NCBI RefSeq assembly: GCF_003951095.1
Contig: NZ_QXGL01000001.1
Coordinates: 744,001-808,000 of the forward strand
Length of the DNA: 64,000 bases
Direction: 5' to 3'
Source of the DNA: Bifidobacterium goeldii
GTDB taxonomy: Bacteria; Actinomycetota; Actinomycetes; Actinomycetales; Bifidobacteriaceae
Numbering within the stretch: the stretch's first letter is position 1; the number at the start of each line of letters is the position of its first letter. Under the pieces are notes generated by a model. That model made no database searches. It worked only from the letters and a program-made list of their open reading frames with translations, and was not told the origin of the DNA. The translations under genes were made by a program, and so were the position numbers. This document shows, piece by piece, positions 51,011 through 61,045 of this stretch.

Positions 51011-52246
51011 ATGTCTATCGCAATCAATAACGGCACTGTTTTGACATTCGACGCCGGCACCGTCCTTGCCAAAGGATCGGTGCTTATTGAAAACGGTGTG
51101 ATCACGTACGTCGGCACTCAGGAGCAGAAAGCCGATACGGTGATCGATGCTGCTGGCAAAACCGTACTGCCTGGTTTGATTAACCTGCATGATCACGTGG
51201 ATCGTAAAAGCCTGCGCGTCTACAGTCGTTCGATTCCATTCAAGGAGCAGAGCGACAAGCTGATGGAACAGTCTCCTATTTATTTGGCGTTCCATGCTGC
51301 GAAGAATTTGTATGACGAGCTGTGCAGTGGCGTGACCACGATTCGTGATTTCGGTTTGTTCGGTAGTGTGTCCCTTCACGCGAAGCGCGCGCTTGCCGAT
51401 AAGGTGATTGTTGGCCCGAAGCTGCTGACGAGTGGCGAGCCGATTGCGATGACCGGCGGTCACGCCACCAAGTGGGGTTCGATTGAAGCTGACGGTGTGG
51501 ATGCTGTGGTGCGCGCGGTACGCCATAACATTACGTCTGGCGCTGATGTAATTAAGATGATGGCTTCCGGCGGTTTGGGTAAGTACCCGGAGGAGGATCC
51601 GGGCACTCCGGAGCTCACTGAAGAGGAGCTTGCGGCTGGCGTAGTCACGGCGCACGCATTGAAGAAGAAGGTCGCCGCGCACGTGTACTCCACGGAGGCC
51701 ATTGATAACTGCATTAACGCGCGCATTGACACTATTGAGCATGGTGCGTTCTTGACGAAGCGTCAGGCTGTGCGCATGCGTGAATTGGGCTTGGCTCACG
51801 TGCCGACGATCTCTGGCCTGGCTCCTATCGCCTACCAGCGTATTCTGATCGGTCAGGAAGAACTCGGTAACCAGATTCTGCACGACATTATTGATCGCAT
51901 TAGCGAAAGCATTCGCATTAGTGCGCAAAACGGTGTGTTGCTCGGCGCTGGTACTGATACGAACGGCGAGATGGTCGAAGAGCTGGAAATGATTCGCGAC
52001 GCTACTGACTGGCCGTTGGAGAAGGTTATCGCCACTGCTACGGTGAACGCTGCTCGTATTAGCGACGTGAACGCTGGCCAGCTGAAGACTGGTTTGCGCG
52101 GTGATGTACTGATTGTTGATGGCAACCCGCTTGAAGATTTGAATGCTCTGCGCAGCCCGTACAAGGTGATTACGCCTACTGCGGTGGTTGACGGCCGCCC
52201 GATGCCGCGCGGTGTGCGCCGGGCAATGCTTGAAGGCGATGCGTGA
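51011..52246 (+). CDS. Amidohydrolase (imidazolonepropionase-like, metal-dependent)
   Basis: Protein of 411 residues, no signal peptide. L-P-G-L-I-N-L-H-D-H-V-D-R has the HxH metal pair after the beta-sandwich start; D-V-I-K-M-M-A-S-G-G has the bridging Lys; A-A-H-V-Y and I-E-H-G-A-F give two His; G-A-G-T-D-T-N-G has the catalytic Asp. This full metal site of the amidohydrolase superfamily (PF01979) resembles imidazolonepropionase/prolidase-type members that open cyclic amides or cut dipeptide-like bonds. The substrate is unknown, but the gene is in the operon of the PotD-type importer, so it likely acts on the imported compound. Overlaps the next gene by one base (TGATG). Confidence 0.9.
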   Translation: MSIAINNGTVLTFDAGTVLAKGSVLIENGVITYVGTQEQKADTVIDAAGKTVLPGLINLHDHVDRKSLRVYSRSIPFKEQSDKLMEQSPIYLAFHAAKNLYDELCSGVTTIRDFGLFGSVSLHAKRALADKVIVGPKLLTSGEPIAMTGGHATKWGSIEADGVDAVVRAVRHNITSGADVIKMMASGGLGKYPEEDPGTPELTEEELAAGVVTAHALKKKVAAHVYSTEAIDNCINARIDTIEHGAFLTKRQAVRMRELGLAHVPTISGLAPIAYQRILIGQEELGNQILHDIIDRISESIRISAQNGVLLGAGTDTNGEMVEELEMIRDATDWPLEKVIATATVNAARISDVNAGQLKTGLRGDVLIVDGNPLEDLNALRSPYKVITPTAVVDGRPMPRGVRRAMLEGDA

Positions 52247-53814
52247 TGGCGAAGAGTATCGCGCACACTGTTGCTGGCGATATTGAAGGTATCGCCAGCA
52301 ATGGCTTATTGCAGTTCCTTGGCGTACCGTATGCGGCACCGCTGAACGCTGATAATCGTTTTGCGCCTCCACAGCCGGTTGAACACTGGGCGGAAGTATT
52401 ACCGTGCGTGGAGCCTGGCCCTGCTGCTTGGCAGGTTTCTGCAGGCGGTTTTATTGGTGCTTCTGCAGTCTCGCCGCGCCCGCAGGGTGCTGCCTGTTTG
52501 AATCTGAACGTTCGCACGACTTCACTTGACGGCCAGCGCCCCGTGTTCGTATGGTTCCATGGTGGTGGCCTGTTCGGTGGTTCTAACTATGAACCGGATG
52601 TGCTCACTCACGCTTTTGCTGATGAGGGCATTGTTGAAGTTACGTGCAATTACCGTCTTGGCGTGTATGGCTATTGCGATATGGGCAATGGGTCAAATCC
52701 GAATCGCGGTACGCTCGATCAGATTGCGGCTCTTGAATGGGTGCGCGATAACATTGCTTCGTTTGGCGGCGATCCACATAATGTCACGATTGGCGGGCAT
52801 TCTGCAGGCGGCTTCTCATGCGCGGAATTGCTCGCTTCGCCGAAAGCTCAGGGACTATTCCACAAAGTGTTTTTGGCGAGTGGCTCCTGCTCTGCACGGC
52901 ATGGAGCGCGCACCGCTGAGCAGATTAGCCGTGTCACGTTTGACGCATTGGGTATTGACCCGGATCTTGCGCCAGCTGATCGGCTTCATCGTCTTGCAGC
53001 GTTGAGCGATCAGGCAATTCTTGCGGGCCAACGGCAGATTATCGAGGATTGTTACGTCAATCATTCCCCGCAATATGGCGAAGCTGATATTTTGGGGCTC
53101 GCCTACGAGCACACGATTGACGATTCGATTATTGTTCACGATGTGCCAGCTGTACTCGCGAGCGCAGCTCGGCAGAATATTCCTGTGCTGGTTGGTACTA
53201 CTACTGGTGAATGCCGTGCGCACGCCTCGAAGCTGCCTGACACGTTTACGGATGCGGATGTTGCGAAACTGTACCGCCCGTGGATGGCACCGTGGGGTAT
53301 TGATGCGCAAGCACTGACGGCTGCGTATCGTGAGTTCTTCCCCGAGGCTGATAGTCGTGGTATTGCGTCGATGATTAATGGTGATCTGCGATTTAACTTG
53401 GATAGTTTGCGCGTGGCATTGGCGCAGAAGCATCATGCTGGCACATGGCGGTTTGTTATCGGCGATTATGACGAGCATGGCATTGGTCTTACTCCTCATG
53501 GCGCGGTGCAAGGTCATGCGTGGCGTGGGCGCGACGGCAATCCGGCAGGATTAAAGCCGAATAAAACGCCGTTTAACCGTGATACGGCTGATTACGTGCA
53601 CAATGCGGTTACCGCGTTTATTCGCACGGGCAACCCGTCGAATTCTACTGCTGATTGGCATGCGCAGGCTGAGCTTCGCGATGATCATGTGCTGTGGGTT
53701 CGCGCGCAAGGCGATACGGTAGCGGCCAGTATTATCACCGATCCGTTGTACCAGCGCTGGCAGTGGTGGCATGAGCAACTGCCGGAACGCTTTTCAGTAA
53801 GCAGCGAGCACTGA
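52246..53814 (+). CDS. Type B carboxylesterase
   Basis: Protein of 522 residues, no signal peptide. F-L-G-V-P-Y-A-A-P at the N-terminus, F-H-G-G-G-L-F-G-G (oxyanion hole) and I-G-G-H-S-A-G-G with the nucleophile Ser are typical; the usual G-E-S-A-G-G is G-H-S-A-G-G here, as in part of the bacterial branch. The His is probably in V-Q-G-H-A-W-R. It should hydrolyse an ester of the imported molecule in the cytoplasm. It starts at the ATG overlapping the amidohydrolase stop and ends the operon, followed by a strong hairpin. Confidence 0.9.
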   Translation: MAKSIAHTVAGDIEGIASNGLLQFLGVPYAAPLNADNRFAPPQPVEHWAEVLPCVEPGPAAWQVSAGGFIGASAVSPRPQGAACLNLNVRTTSLDGQRPVFVWFHGGGLFGGSNYEPDVLTHAFADEGIVEVTCNYRLGVYGYCDMGNGSNPNRGTLDQIAALEWVRDNIASFGGDPHNVTIGGHSAGGFSCAELLASPKAQGLFHKVFLASGSCSARHGARTAEQISRVTFDALGIDPDLAPADRLHRLAALSDQAILAGQRQIIEDCYVNHSPQYGEADILGLAYEHTIDDSIIVHDVPAVLASAARQNIPVLVGTTTGECRAHASKLPDTFTDADVAKLYRPWMAPWGIDAQALTAAYREFFPEADSRGIASMINGDLRFNLDSLRVALAQKHHAGTWRFVIGDYDEHGIGLTPHGAVQGHAWRGRDGNPAGLKPNKTPFNRDTADYVHNAVTAFIRTGNPSNSTADWHAQAELRDDHVLWVRAQGDTVAASIITDPLYQRWQWWHEQLPERFSVSSEH

Positions 53815-53830
53815 CAGTTACTACCAGCAC

Positions 53831-53882
53831 ATATATGTTGAGGCGGCTGACGAATCTCATCGTCAGCCGCCTCAACATATAT
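53831..53882. terminator. Bidirectional terminator with 23-bp perfect arms
   Basis: A perfect 23-base inverted repeat (53831-53853 and 53860-53882; core GAGGCGGCTGACGA) with a 6-base loop and AT-rich ends (ATATAT) separates the esterase gene from the convergent PLP-enzyme gene. Confidence 0.88.
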
Positions 53883-53910
53883 CCGAACTATCCACGGTAC
53901 GGTGCTCTAG

Positions 53911-55167
53911 TTACGCGAACAATCCAGCGGAAAGATTACCGAAAATATCTTCTTCAGCACCGCTCGCCAGCAGTGCGTCATACGCTTTATCAAGCGCCTG
54001 GCCAAGGTCCTCAATGAGGTCGGTAACGTCTTCAATACCCACGGACAAGCGAATCAGCTCGTCAGTAATGCCAACCTTGAGGCGCTCTTCACGCGGCAGC
54101 TCGAAATGCGTCATGCGGCACGGCAGTTCTGCAAGGCTTTCTACAGCACCCAGCGAAACTGCCAGGTGGAAAATCTTCAGATTATCGAGCACGATCGCCG
54201 GGTCCACGCCGGGCACTACTTCGAAGGAGAGTACGCCGCCAAAACCCTTCAAACCATTGTCGGCAAGCAGGCGAGCCGTGTCTCCGCGCACACCCGGGTA
54301 GTTGACGGTTTTGATCAGCGGATGCACGAGCAGATATTCAGCAATCGACTGCGCGTTAGACTGCTGACGGTCCATGCGCAATGCGAGCGTTTGAATACCA
54401 CGGCGCACATCATTGCATTCGACGGGAGCGAGCACACCACCGAAACGGTTTTGTGCAAAGTAGACTTTGCGACCGACCTCTTCGTCCAATACCACGACGA
54501 GTCCCGCGTTCACTTCAGAATGGCCAGCCAAATACTTGGTAGCGGAGTGAATCACCACGTCAGCACCCAGGTCAAGCGGACGCTGCAAATACGGGGTGAC
54601 GAACGTGTTGTCCACAATCGAAAGCGCACCATAACGGTGAGCAATCGCGGAAATACGATTCACATTGTTGATTTGCAGGAGCGGATTAGTCAGCACTTCG
54701 AAGTACACGGCCTTGGCTGGCGTGGTGTCTTCAAGCTGACGACCGTCAAACGTGGTGCGACATCGTCCAGACACCGCATCATCCAGTGCCTTGTAGTCAG
54801 CAGTATCTACTGCTTCAAACGTAATGCCACGCTCAGCAAAATACTCGTTGAACAGCGAGTATGTGCCACCGTAAATATTCTTGCCTACAACAATGCGATC
54901 GCCCGGCTTAAAAATGCTGAGCACCGCGTGAATTGCAGCTAGGCCGGAAGCGAATGCGAAACCGCGCGTACCATGCTCAAGCTGCGCGATTTGCTTCTCC
55001 AGAAAGTCACGTGTCGGGTTGCCACTGCGCGCATAATCCCAGCGGGGCATAGCGTTGACCGATTCGAAAGCATAGGTAGATGAGTTGTAAATAGGTGGAT
55101 TCACGGCTCCGGTGTTGTTATCGTTGACCGGCAGTCCGTGGACCAGCTGAGTGTTGAACCTCGTCAT
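53911..55167 (-). CDS. metB: Cystathionine gamma-synthase/lyase-type PLP enzyme
   Basis: Protein of 418 residues. P-P-I-Y-N-S-S-T-Y, D-Y-A-R-S-G-N-P-T-R, F-A-S-G-L-A-A and H-S-A-T-K-Y-L-A-G-H-S-E (PLP Lys) mark the Cys/Met metabolism family; the size and S-A-T-K-Y-L-A-G-H-S fit cystathionine gamma-synthase or gamma-lyase. Motifs alone do not separate the two, so the symbol is tentative. ATG 55167 has AAGGGGG six bases upstream. Divergent from the flavoprotein gene. Confidence 0.88.
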   Translation of the reverse strand: MTRFNTQLVHGLPVNDNNTGAVNPPIYNSSTYAFESVNAMPRWDYARSGNPTRDFLEKQIAQLEHGTRGFAFASGLAAIHAVLSIFKPGDRIVVGKNIYGGTYSLFNEYFAERGITFEAVDTADYKALDDAVSGRCRTTFDGRQLEDTTPAKAVYFEVLTNPLLQINNVNRISAIAHRYGALSIVDNTFVTPYLQRPLDLGADVVIHSATKYLAGHSEVNAGLVVVLDEEVGRKVYFAQNRFGGVLAPVECNDVRRGIQTLALRMDRQQSNAQSIAEYLLVHPLIKTVNYPGVRGDTARLLADNGLKGFGGVLSFEVVPGVDPAIVLDNLKIFHLAVSLGAVESLAELPCRMTHFELPREERLKVGITDELIRLSVGIEDVTDLIEDLGQALDKAYDALLASGAEEDIFGNLSAGLFA

Positions 55168-55449
55168 GTGCACCCCCTTGAGATGTTGTTGTTTGGTGTT
55201 GTATGCGCCCACAGTTTTGGCTGTATACCTTATGCCTGTGCGGCTATGCGCTAGATTACCTGACGCGTGTTATGCGAGGTGCGGCGTGGCTATATCCGTT
55301 TCTTATGGACTGCTACAGTGTGACCTGCATCACACCTGTTTCAGGCGCGCCACCGGAGCTCTTGATCGTCTTCAATGGCACAATGGTTGATGTCACTCAT
55401 GGCTGCGAGCCAAGTCGCACGTCATGCAATCGAAGCAAAGGAGCTCCAT

Positions 55450-56838
55450 ATGACTACTGTGGCCATCGTCGGCTGCACGCATGCTGGCACGTTCGCCGCT
55501 ACCTCGATTCTGAAGAATCATCCTGATTGGACAGTGCACGTCTTCGAACGTAACGGTTCGCTATCGTTCCTCTCCTGCGGTATTGCACTGTGGGTAGGCG
55601 ATCATGTTTCTGACCCGAAGCGCATGTTCTACTCCTCCCCCGAAGCTTTAGCGCAAGCGGGAGCTACGATGCACATGCGTCACGATGTGCTTGACGTGGA
55701 TGTGACTGGCAAGACACTGCACGCCAAGGATTTAGCTACGGGCGAGGTGAGCGAATACACGTTTGACAAGCTGGTGATTACCACCGGTTCTGCGCCAGTT
55801 ATTCCGCCGATCGAAGGTCTTGAAGCTGCGATGGAAGCTGGCACAGTGATGCTGTGCAAGAACTGGGATCATGCGCTAGCTATCAAAGAGCGTGCGAAGA
55901 GCGCCAAGTCGGCAGTGGTTATTGGCGCCGGCTATATTGGCGCAGAAATTGCCGAACAGTTTAGCGAAATCGGCGTGAAGGCAACATTGGTGGATGCGTT
56001 GCCGCGCGTTCTGGCAAATAATTTCGATGCGAATATTACCGATACTGTCGAGCAAGCGTTTGAAGCGCATGGTGTGACGTTGGCGCTCGGTCAGAAAGTG
56101 ATTGCGTTCCGCCCAGCCACCGGTTCAGATGGCGTGGAGGGCTCTGGCGTGACCGTGGTTACTGAAAAGGGTGAGTACACGGCTGACGTGGCGATTTTGG
56201 GCGCGGGATTCCGCCCGAATACGGCATTGTTCCGCGATCAGGTGCGTATGCTGAAGAACGGCGCGATCGTCATCGACGATTACATGCGCGTCTCTCTGCC
56301 GGACAACACGGTGCTGGATGACGTGTTTGCAGCCGGCGATTCTGCAACCGTGCGCTATAACCCGACCGGAGCCGACGACTATATTCCGCTGGCAACCAAC
56401 GCGGTGCGTCAAGGTCTGCTGATTGGCGAGAATATTGTCTGCGCAACGAAACGCTATCCGGGCACGCAGGCGACGAGCGCAGTGCAGCTGTACGATCTAG
56501 CAATGTCAGCGACCGGCTTGACTGCTGGCGGCGCGGAAAAGCGCGGTTTGGCTGCGAAGTCGACGACGATCGTGCAGGATTACCGCCCTGATTTCATGCT
56601 CACGACGACGCCAGTAACCGCAACGATCGTGTGGAATCCGGTCACGCGGCGCATTCTGGGCGCACAGTTCCTGTCGAAGCATGACATCTCGCAAGCGGCG
56701 AACGTCGTGTCTGTAGCAATTCAGGCAGGGTTCACGATCGATCAGTTGGCTGGCGCTGACCTGTTCTTCCAACCGAACTTCAGCCAGCCGATCAACTTCG
56801 TCGGCGCGGTAGCCATTCAGGCGGTCGCTGAAAGCTGA
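55450..56838 (+). CDS. NADH oxidase / CoA-disulfide reductase-like flavoprotein
   Basis: Protein of 462 residues. V-A-I-V-G-C-T-H-A-G-T is the FAD-binding start; L-S-F-L-S-C-G-I-A-L-W-V-G holds the redox-active Cys that forms a sulfenic acid in water-forming NADH oxidases; V-V-I-G-A-G-Y-I-G-A-E is the NADH-binding motif; V-F-A-A-G-D-S-A the second FAD contact. It likely removes oxygen as water, important for an anaerobe with limited oxygen tolerance. Start 55450 has AAAGGAGC upstream. Monocistronic between a divergent and a convergent neighbour. Confidence 0.92.
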   Translation: MTTVAIVGCTHAGTFAATSILKNHPDWTVHVFERNGSLSFLSCGIALWVGDHVSDPKRMFYSSPEALAQAGATMHMRHDVLDVDVTGKTLHAKDLATGEVSEYTFDKLVITTGSAPVIPPIEGLEAAMEAGTVMLCKNWDHALAIKERAKSAKSAVVIGAGYIGAEIAEQFSEIGVKATLVDALPRVLANNFDANITDTVEQAFEAHGVTLALGQKVIAFRPATGSDGVEGSGVTVVTEKGEYTADVAILGAGFRPNTALFRDQVRMLKNGAIVIDDYMRVSLPDNTVLDDVFAAGDSATVRYNPTGADDYIPLATNAVRQGLLIGENIVCATKRYPGTQATSAVQLYDLAMSATGLTAGGAEKRGLAAKSTTIVQDYRPDFMLTTTPVTATIVWNPVTRRILGAQFLSKHDISQAANVVSVAIQAGFTIDQLAGADLFFQPNFSQPINFVGAVAIQAVAES

Positions 56839-56913
56839 CAGGAAAGCTAACAGTCTTAGTCCGGGTCTCCTCCCGGTTTCGATTGTGTGCATATCCGGTT
56901 CACTACCTTATTA

Positions 56914-56975
56914 GTGTGCATTTCCGGTCTATTGAGATACCTAAGGGGGTATCTCAATAGACCGGAAATGCACAC
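56914..56975. terminator. Bidirectional hairpin with 27-bp perfect arms
   Basis: A perfect 27-base inverted repeat (56914-56940 with 56949-56975; core CCGGTCTATTGAGATAC) and 8-base loop CTAAGGGG lies between the convergent flavoprotein and ABC exporter genes. The outer part (GTGTGCATATCCGGT) is echoed at 56885-56899, as if a related arm had been duplicated. Confidence 0.88.
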
Positions 56976-56983
56976 ACCGAAGA

Positions 56984-59809
56984 TTATTCTGTTCGCAAAG
57001 CAGTAGCTGGATCTTGCTTGGCAGCCTTCTTTGAAGGAATAAGCCCTCCAATAAGCGTGAGTATCACGCTTAAAATCACCAAGATTACTGCGCCCTGTAC
57101 TGGCAGGTATGCGTTGACATCATTCGTGCCAATAAGATGATGCAACAGCATATTGCCGGGGATAATGAGCAGCAGCGTCACACCAATACCAATCAGGCCT
57201 GCGGTTAGGCCTACAATGCCAGTTTCTGCGTTAAACACCTGCGATACATTGCGTTTCGACGCGCCCATTGCGCGCAAAATACCGATTTCCTTCGTGCGTT
57301 CCAGCACGGAAATATAGGTAATAATGCCGATCATGATCGACGAGACCACCAATGAAACCGATACGAACGCGATCAACACGTAGGAGATCACGTTAATAAT
57401 CGTCGTCACTGAGCTCATCATCAACCCCACGTAATCGGTGTAGACAATGCGATCAGCTTTATCGACAGTCTTGTTGTAATCGGTGATGGCTTGGGAAATA
57501 TGATCCTTGTTCTCGAAGCTATCGGTGTAAATATTAATCGTCGAAGGAGCATCACGGCTGACCACGCCGAATGCGGCAAGATTGTCGTCATATGTGCCAG
57601 TGGAGACGTACTGATCGTAGATCGCCACGAGCGCATCCTGCGAAGCCGTAGCAATGTACTGGTCGAGGCTGGCAGCAAGCTGCTGCTCATCCATTGCTGC
57701 CATATTCTGCGCGCCAGCAGCTCCAGTCGCTCCCGCAGTCCCAGCGGTCGCCCCCGCCTGCCCTTGCGCTGTGGCTGCCTGCATTGTTTGCGCGAGCGCT
57801 TTAGCCATATTGGCCTTGTCACTCACGCCCAGTGACGCCACATAGGTTTTCGCATCCGCAGCCTTAGTGGCATCATCGGACGGCGAGAACGTCAAACCGT
57901 TGAGCACATTGCGCGTCTTGTTGACCTTCTGATCGGTAACAATCGCGCTAGCATCCGCGTGTTCAATAAGATCATCAGTTAACGCGCGCGTATAGCCAAC
58001 ACCAGCAGCAAGCGGCGTTGCTGAAGCGTCTTGAATCGGTTTGACCACGCCAACAATCTTGAGCTTTGTAGCCGAATCAAGCCGGCTGGAAATCTCGTCA
58101 GCATTGTCGCCAATATACGTGTAATTACCGTCCTCGCCTTTCACGTACTGGTCGGAAGCCGGAATCATATACAGCGTCTGGTTGAGCGCAGTATCGTAGT
58201 TAATTTTCGCAGTAGGAGTCGTAATCTTGTTGCCCGCGTCGATGTCGTTCATCATCGTGGTGTAATCGCTCGCCTTGAGCAAACCCAGCTCGTAGAGCGT
58301 AGTCAACGGCACTTTGTTATCGTCATCGAGCACGAGCACTACTTCATCCTTGGCCGTTGGCCATGCGCCGCGCACTACCCGGTAATTGTCGGTCACTACT
58401 TTGCTAATTAGCCGCGAATCGTTGGCTCCGGGCATAATCTCATGAAACGAGTCGGGTGCTGCATTCGTATCGGTTTTGCCGGTGAGCATTGACATTTGCA
58501 TGCTGGTCACGTCAGACATGCTCGCCGACGGCCCCATCGAACTCATTTTTGAAGCCATTGACGAGGAGCTGGCAGCACCGATCGTCACACCATCCGCGTT
58601 CACCAGCGTGCCATCTGGATCATGATCGAACACGGAGAATTTCACGTCGTAGGAGTACTGGATGCCAGCTCCGCCAATATATTGGCGAATTTCACTCTTC
58701 GGATTATCAAGATATTTCTTGAAATCGGTGAGATTGTTCTTCGTAATACTGCTGGTTAAGCTTGCAGTTTGTTTAATACTGCGATCATCAGGGTAAATAC
58801 CGTCAGTCTTGCCGCTTGATGATTCGTTATCACGCCCGCCAGCTTGCGCGCCCATAATGCTGGTCATATCGAACGTTTGCGAATCAATGGTGATCGGGTA
58901 TGCGGTCATCGTGTCGCGTTGAATATTGTCAATATACGCGTTCACGCCAGTAGAAACCGACAAGATCAGCGCAATACCAATAATGCCAATAGATCCCGCA
59001 AACGACGTGAGCAGCGTACGTCCCTTTTTGGTTTTGAGATTGTTGAAACTGAGCGCAAGCGATGTGGCAAACGACATGGACGCACGGCCCATCGTGCGAT
59101 GCACAGCCGGCTTTACTTCCGCTGCAGACGGCTCATAGGGGTTGGCATCACTGCGAATCACACCATCGCGCAGTTCGACGATACGCGTCGCATACTCATG
59201 AGCCAGCTCTGGATTATGCGTCACCATAACCACGAGCCTGTCCTTCGCAACCTCTTTCAGCAGGTTCATAATCTGCACGGAGGTGCCAGAGTCGAGCGCG
59301 CCGGTCGGCTCGTCAGCGAGCACAATATCCGGATCGTTCACCAGCGCGCGAGCGATGGCAACACGCTGCATCTGCCCGCCGGACAGCTGGTTTGGCTTCT
59401 TGTTGATATGTGCGCCGAGACCGACTTGCTTCAATGCCTTGCGCGCGCGTTGGCGGCGGCGCGACCGTGGAATGCCAGAGATAGTCAGCGCAAGCTCCAC
59501 ATTCGACAGGATCGTCTGATGCGGGATGAGATTGTAGCTTTGAAAGACGAATCCGATGGTGTGATTGCGGTAAGAATCCCAGTCGCGATCTTTGTACTGT
59601 TTGGTAGATGTACCGTTGATAACTAGGTCGCCGCTATCGTAGCGGTCCAGACCGCCGATAATGTTCAGCAGCGTCGTTTTACCCGATCCAGAAGGTCCTA
59701 AGATGGCAACGAATTCGTTGTCGCGAAGGTTCAGACTGACATTATCGAGCGCCTTCTGGATGAAGTCACCGGTTTTATATTGCTTTGAAATCGACTGGAT
59801 CTGCAGCAC
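56984..59809 (-). CDS. MacB-like ABC exporter: fused ATPase and FtsX-type permease
   Basis: Protein of 941 residues. Residues 1-230 are the ATPase: [42 protein letters not shown] first membrane segment (about 275-300, [11 protein letters not shown]) precedes a very long extracellular MacB-core region (about 300-800, with an Ala/Gly/Gln-rich insert), and three membrane segments with the FtsX fold end the protein. Such proteins export peptides or drugs or signal mechanically. A GTG start at 59809 with AAAGGAAGAGG just upstream is preferred over the TTG at 59830. No partner gene is adjacent. Confidence 0.9.
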   Translation of the reverse strand: MLQIQSISKQYKTGDFIQKALDNVSLNLRDNEFVAILGPSGSGKTTLLNIIGGLDRYDSGDLVINGTSTKQYKDRDWDSYRNHTIGFVFQSYNLIPHQTILSNVELALTISGIPRSRRRQRARKALKQVGLGAHINKKPNQLSGGQMQRVAIARALVNDPDIVLADEPTGALDSGTSVQIMNLLKEVAKDRLVVMVTHNPELAHEYATRIVELRDGVIRSDANPYEPSAAEVKPAVHRTMGRASMSFATSLALSFNNLKTKKGRTLLTSFAGSIGIIGIALILSVSTGVNAYIDNIQRDTMTAYPITIDSQTFDMTSIMGAQAGGRDNESSSGKTDGIYPDDRSIKQTASLTSSITKNNLTDFKKYLDNPKSEIRQYIGGAGIQYSYDVKFSVFDHDPDGTLVNADGVTIGAASSSSMASKMSSMGPSASMSDVTSMQMSMLTGKTDTNAAPDSFHEIMPGANDSRLISKVVTDNYRVVRGAWPTAKDEVVLVLDDDNKVPLTTLYELGLLKASDYTTMMNDIDAGNKITTPTAKINYDTALNQTLYMIPASDQYVKGEDGNYTYIGDNADEISSRLDSATKLKIVGVVKPIQDASATPLAAGVGYTRALTDDLIEHADASAIVTDQKVNKTRNVLNGLTFSPSDDATKAADAKTYVASLGVSDKANMAKALAQTMQAATAQGQAGATAGTAGATGAAGAQNMAAMDEQQLAASLDQYIATASQDALVAIYDQYVSTGTYDDNLAAFGVVSRDAPSTINIYTDSFENKDHISQAITDYNKTVDKADRIVYTDYVGLMMSSVTTIINVISYVLIAFVSVSLVVSSIMIGIITYISVLERTKEIGILRAMGASKRNVSQVFNAETGIVGLTAGLIGIGVTLLLIIPGNMLLHHLIGTNDVNAYLPVQGAVILVILSVILTLIGGLIPSKKAAKQDPATALRTE

Positions 59810-59932
59810 GATGCCTCTTCCTTTGCGCAACAGTGTGATTCTTCCACTGTATCCGTTGCGCTATCCGTAGCAAACAATAGCTTCGCTGCCGGCGGACGCC
59901 ACCGCGCTATCTGTCGAAAAACTGTCTGCTGT

Positions 59933-60955
59933 CTAAAACACGACAGCGGAAACAATCGTGAGCGACAGCAGCGAGAACAGCGTGGTCACCAGCACCATGC
60001 CCACCGCATAATCAGGCATATTATCTTTGCGCCCCGCAAACATCGCAATCGTAGTCATCGTTGGCAATCCAGAAATCAGCGTAATCGTCTCAATCATCTC
60101 GCCAGTGATTGGCAGCACCGGTACAGCAGCCGCGAGCGCTGTGAGCCCCGCATGAAAGACAAGCGGAAACGCGATCATTTTCAACGTCATGCCTACGTAT
60201 AGTTCGTAGCGGCGCAGCACATTCCACCATTTGGTGAGTGCGAATAAGCCGCCAAGATAAATCAGCGACATGGGAGTCGCCATTGCGCCAATCGTGTGCA
60301 ACGGCGTCAAAATCATCTTGGGTACGCGCACGCCAGCAAGAATGAAAGCGAGCGCGATCATTACGCCAATAAACGCGGGGTTCATGAACCGCCGTAGCAG
60401 GTTCATTAACCCTGCGGCGATTGTCGAGCGTACAGGCGCCGTCAACGTTGCTGCTGATTCTGCGTTGCGTTCTGCACTCGTGTGCGCGTTGCCGCGTACC
60501 GGCTCGCATAGCCATACGCCGTACGTCCAGAGCAATGCTTGGTCAACAATCGACATTAACGCTACGAAAATCGCGCCGTGCCTAGGAAACAGGGCCATGA
60601 TGAGTGGAATGCCAATGAATCCAGCGTTGCCGAAAATCATCGACGCTTGAAAAATATGGCCACGCGAGCCACGGAGCCGCAGCACCCATGCAACAAGCGC
60701 GAAGAGCACGATAAGCAGCGTGTACATGAGCGCGGTCAGTAGCATGACGCCCCAGTTGGCGGCCAGTTCGCTGCGCGTAGTGCCGTCGACAGCGTTTGCG
60801 AACACTAGTACAGGGATGAGCACGTTGAGCAGTAGCGAGCACATGCCGTTGAGCGCGGTGGTGCCATAGAATTTGAGCCGCACGCACACGTAGCCGACTA
60901 GCAGCATGATGAAGAAGCCGACCAGCTGCCCTAGAACAATGTCGAACTGCGCCAC
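59933..60955 (-). CDS. AEC-family (auxin efflux carrier-type) transporter
   Basis: Protein of 340 residues with about ten membrane segments. G-F-F-I-M-L-L-V-G-Y-V-C-V-R-L and L-L-L-N-V-L-I-P-V-L-V-F at the N-terminus and G-N-A-G-F-I-G-I-P-L-I are typical of the AEC/malonate-type carriers for organic acids. Start is GTG at 60955 with AGGAGGG nine bases upstream. The substrate is unknown. Confidence 0.9.
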   Translation of the reverse strand: MAQFDIVLGQLVGFFIMLLVGYVCVRLKFYGTTALNGMCSLLLNVLIPVLVFANAVDGTTRSELAANWGVMLLTALMYTLLIVLFALVAWVLRLRGSRGHIFQASMIFGNAGFIGIPLIMALFPRHGAIFVALMSIVDQALLWTYGVWLCEPVRGNAHTSAERNAESAATLTAPVRSTIAAGLMNLLRRFMNPAFIGVMIALAFILAGVRVPKMILTPLHTIGAMATPMSLIYLGGLFALTKWWNVLRRYELYVGMTLKMIAFPLVFHAGLTALAAAVPVLPITGEMIETITLISGLPTMTTIAMFAGRKDNMPDYAVGMVLVTTLFSLLSLTIVSAVVF

Positions 60956-61045
60956 GCGATTGCCCTCCTAAAAGATATGCTCTGCGTCTCTTCCGGCGGA
61001 ATATCGTAGTCGGACCGTGGCACAAGAAGACTTGTTGGCGACTCG

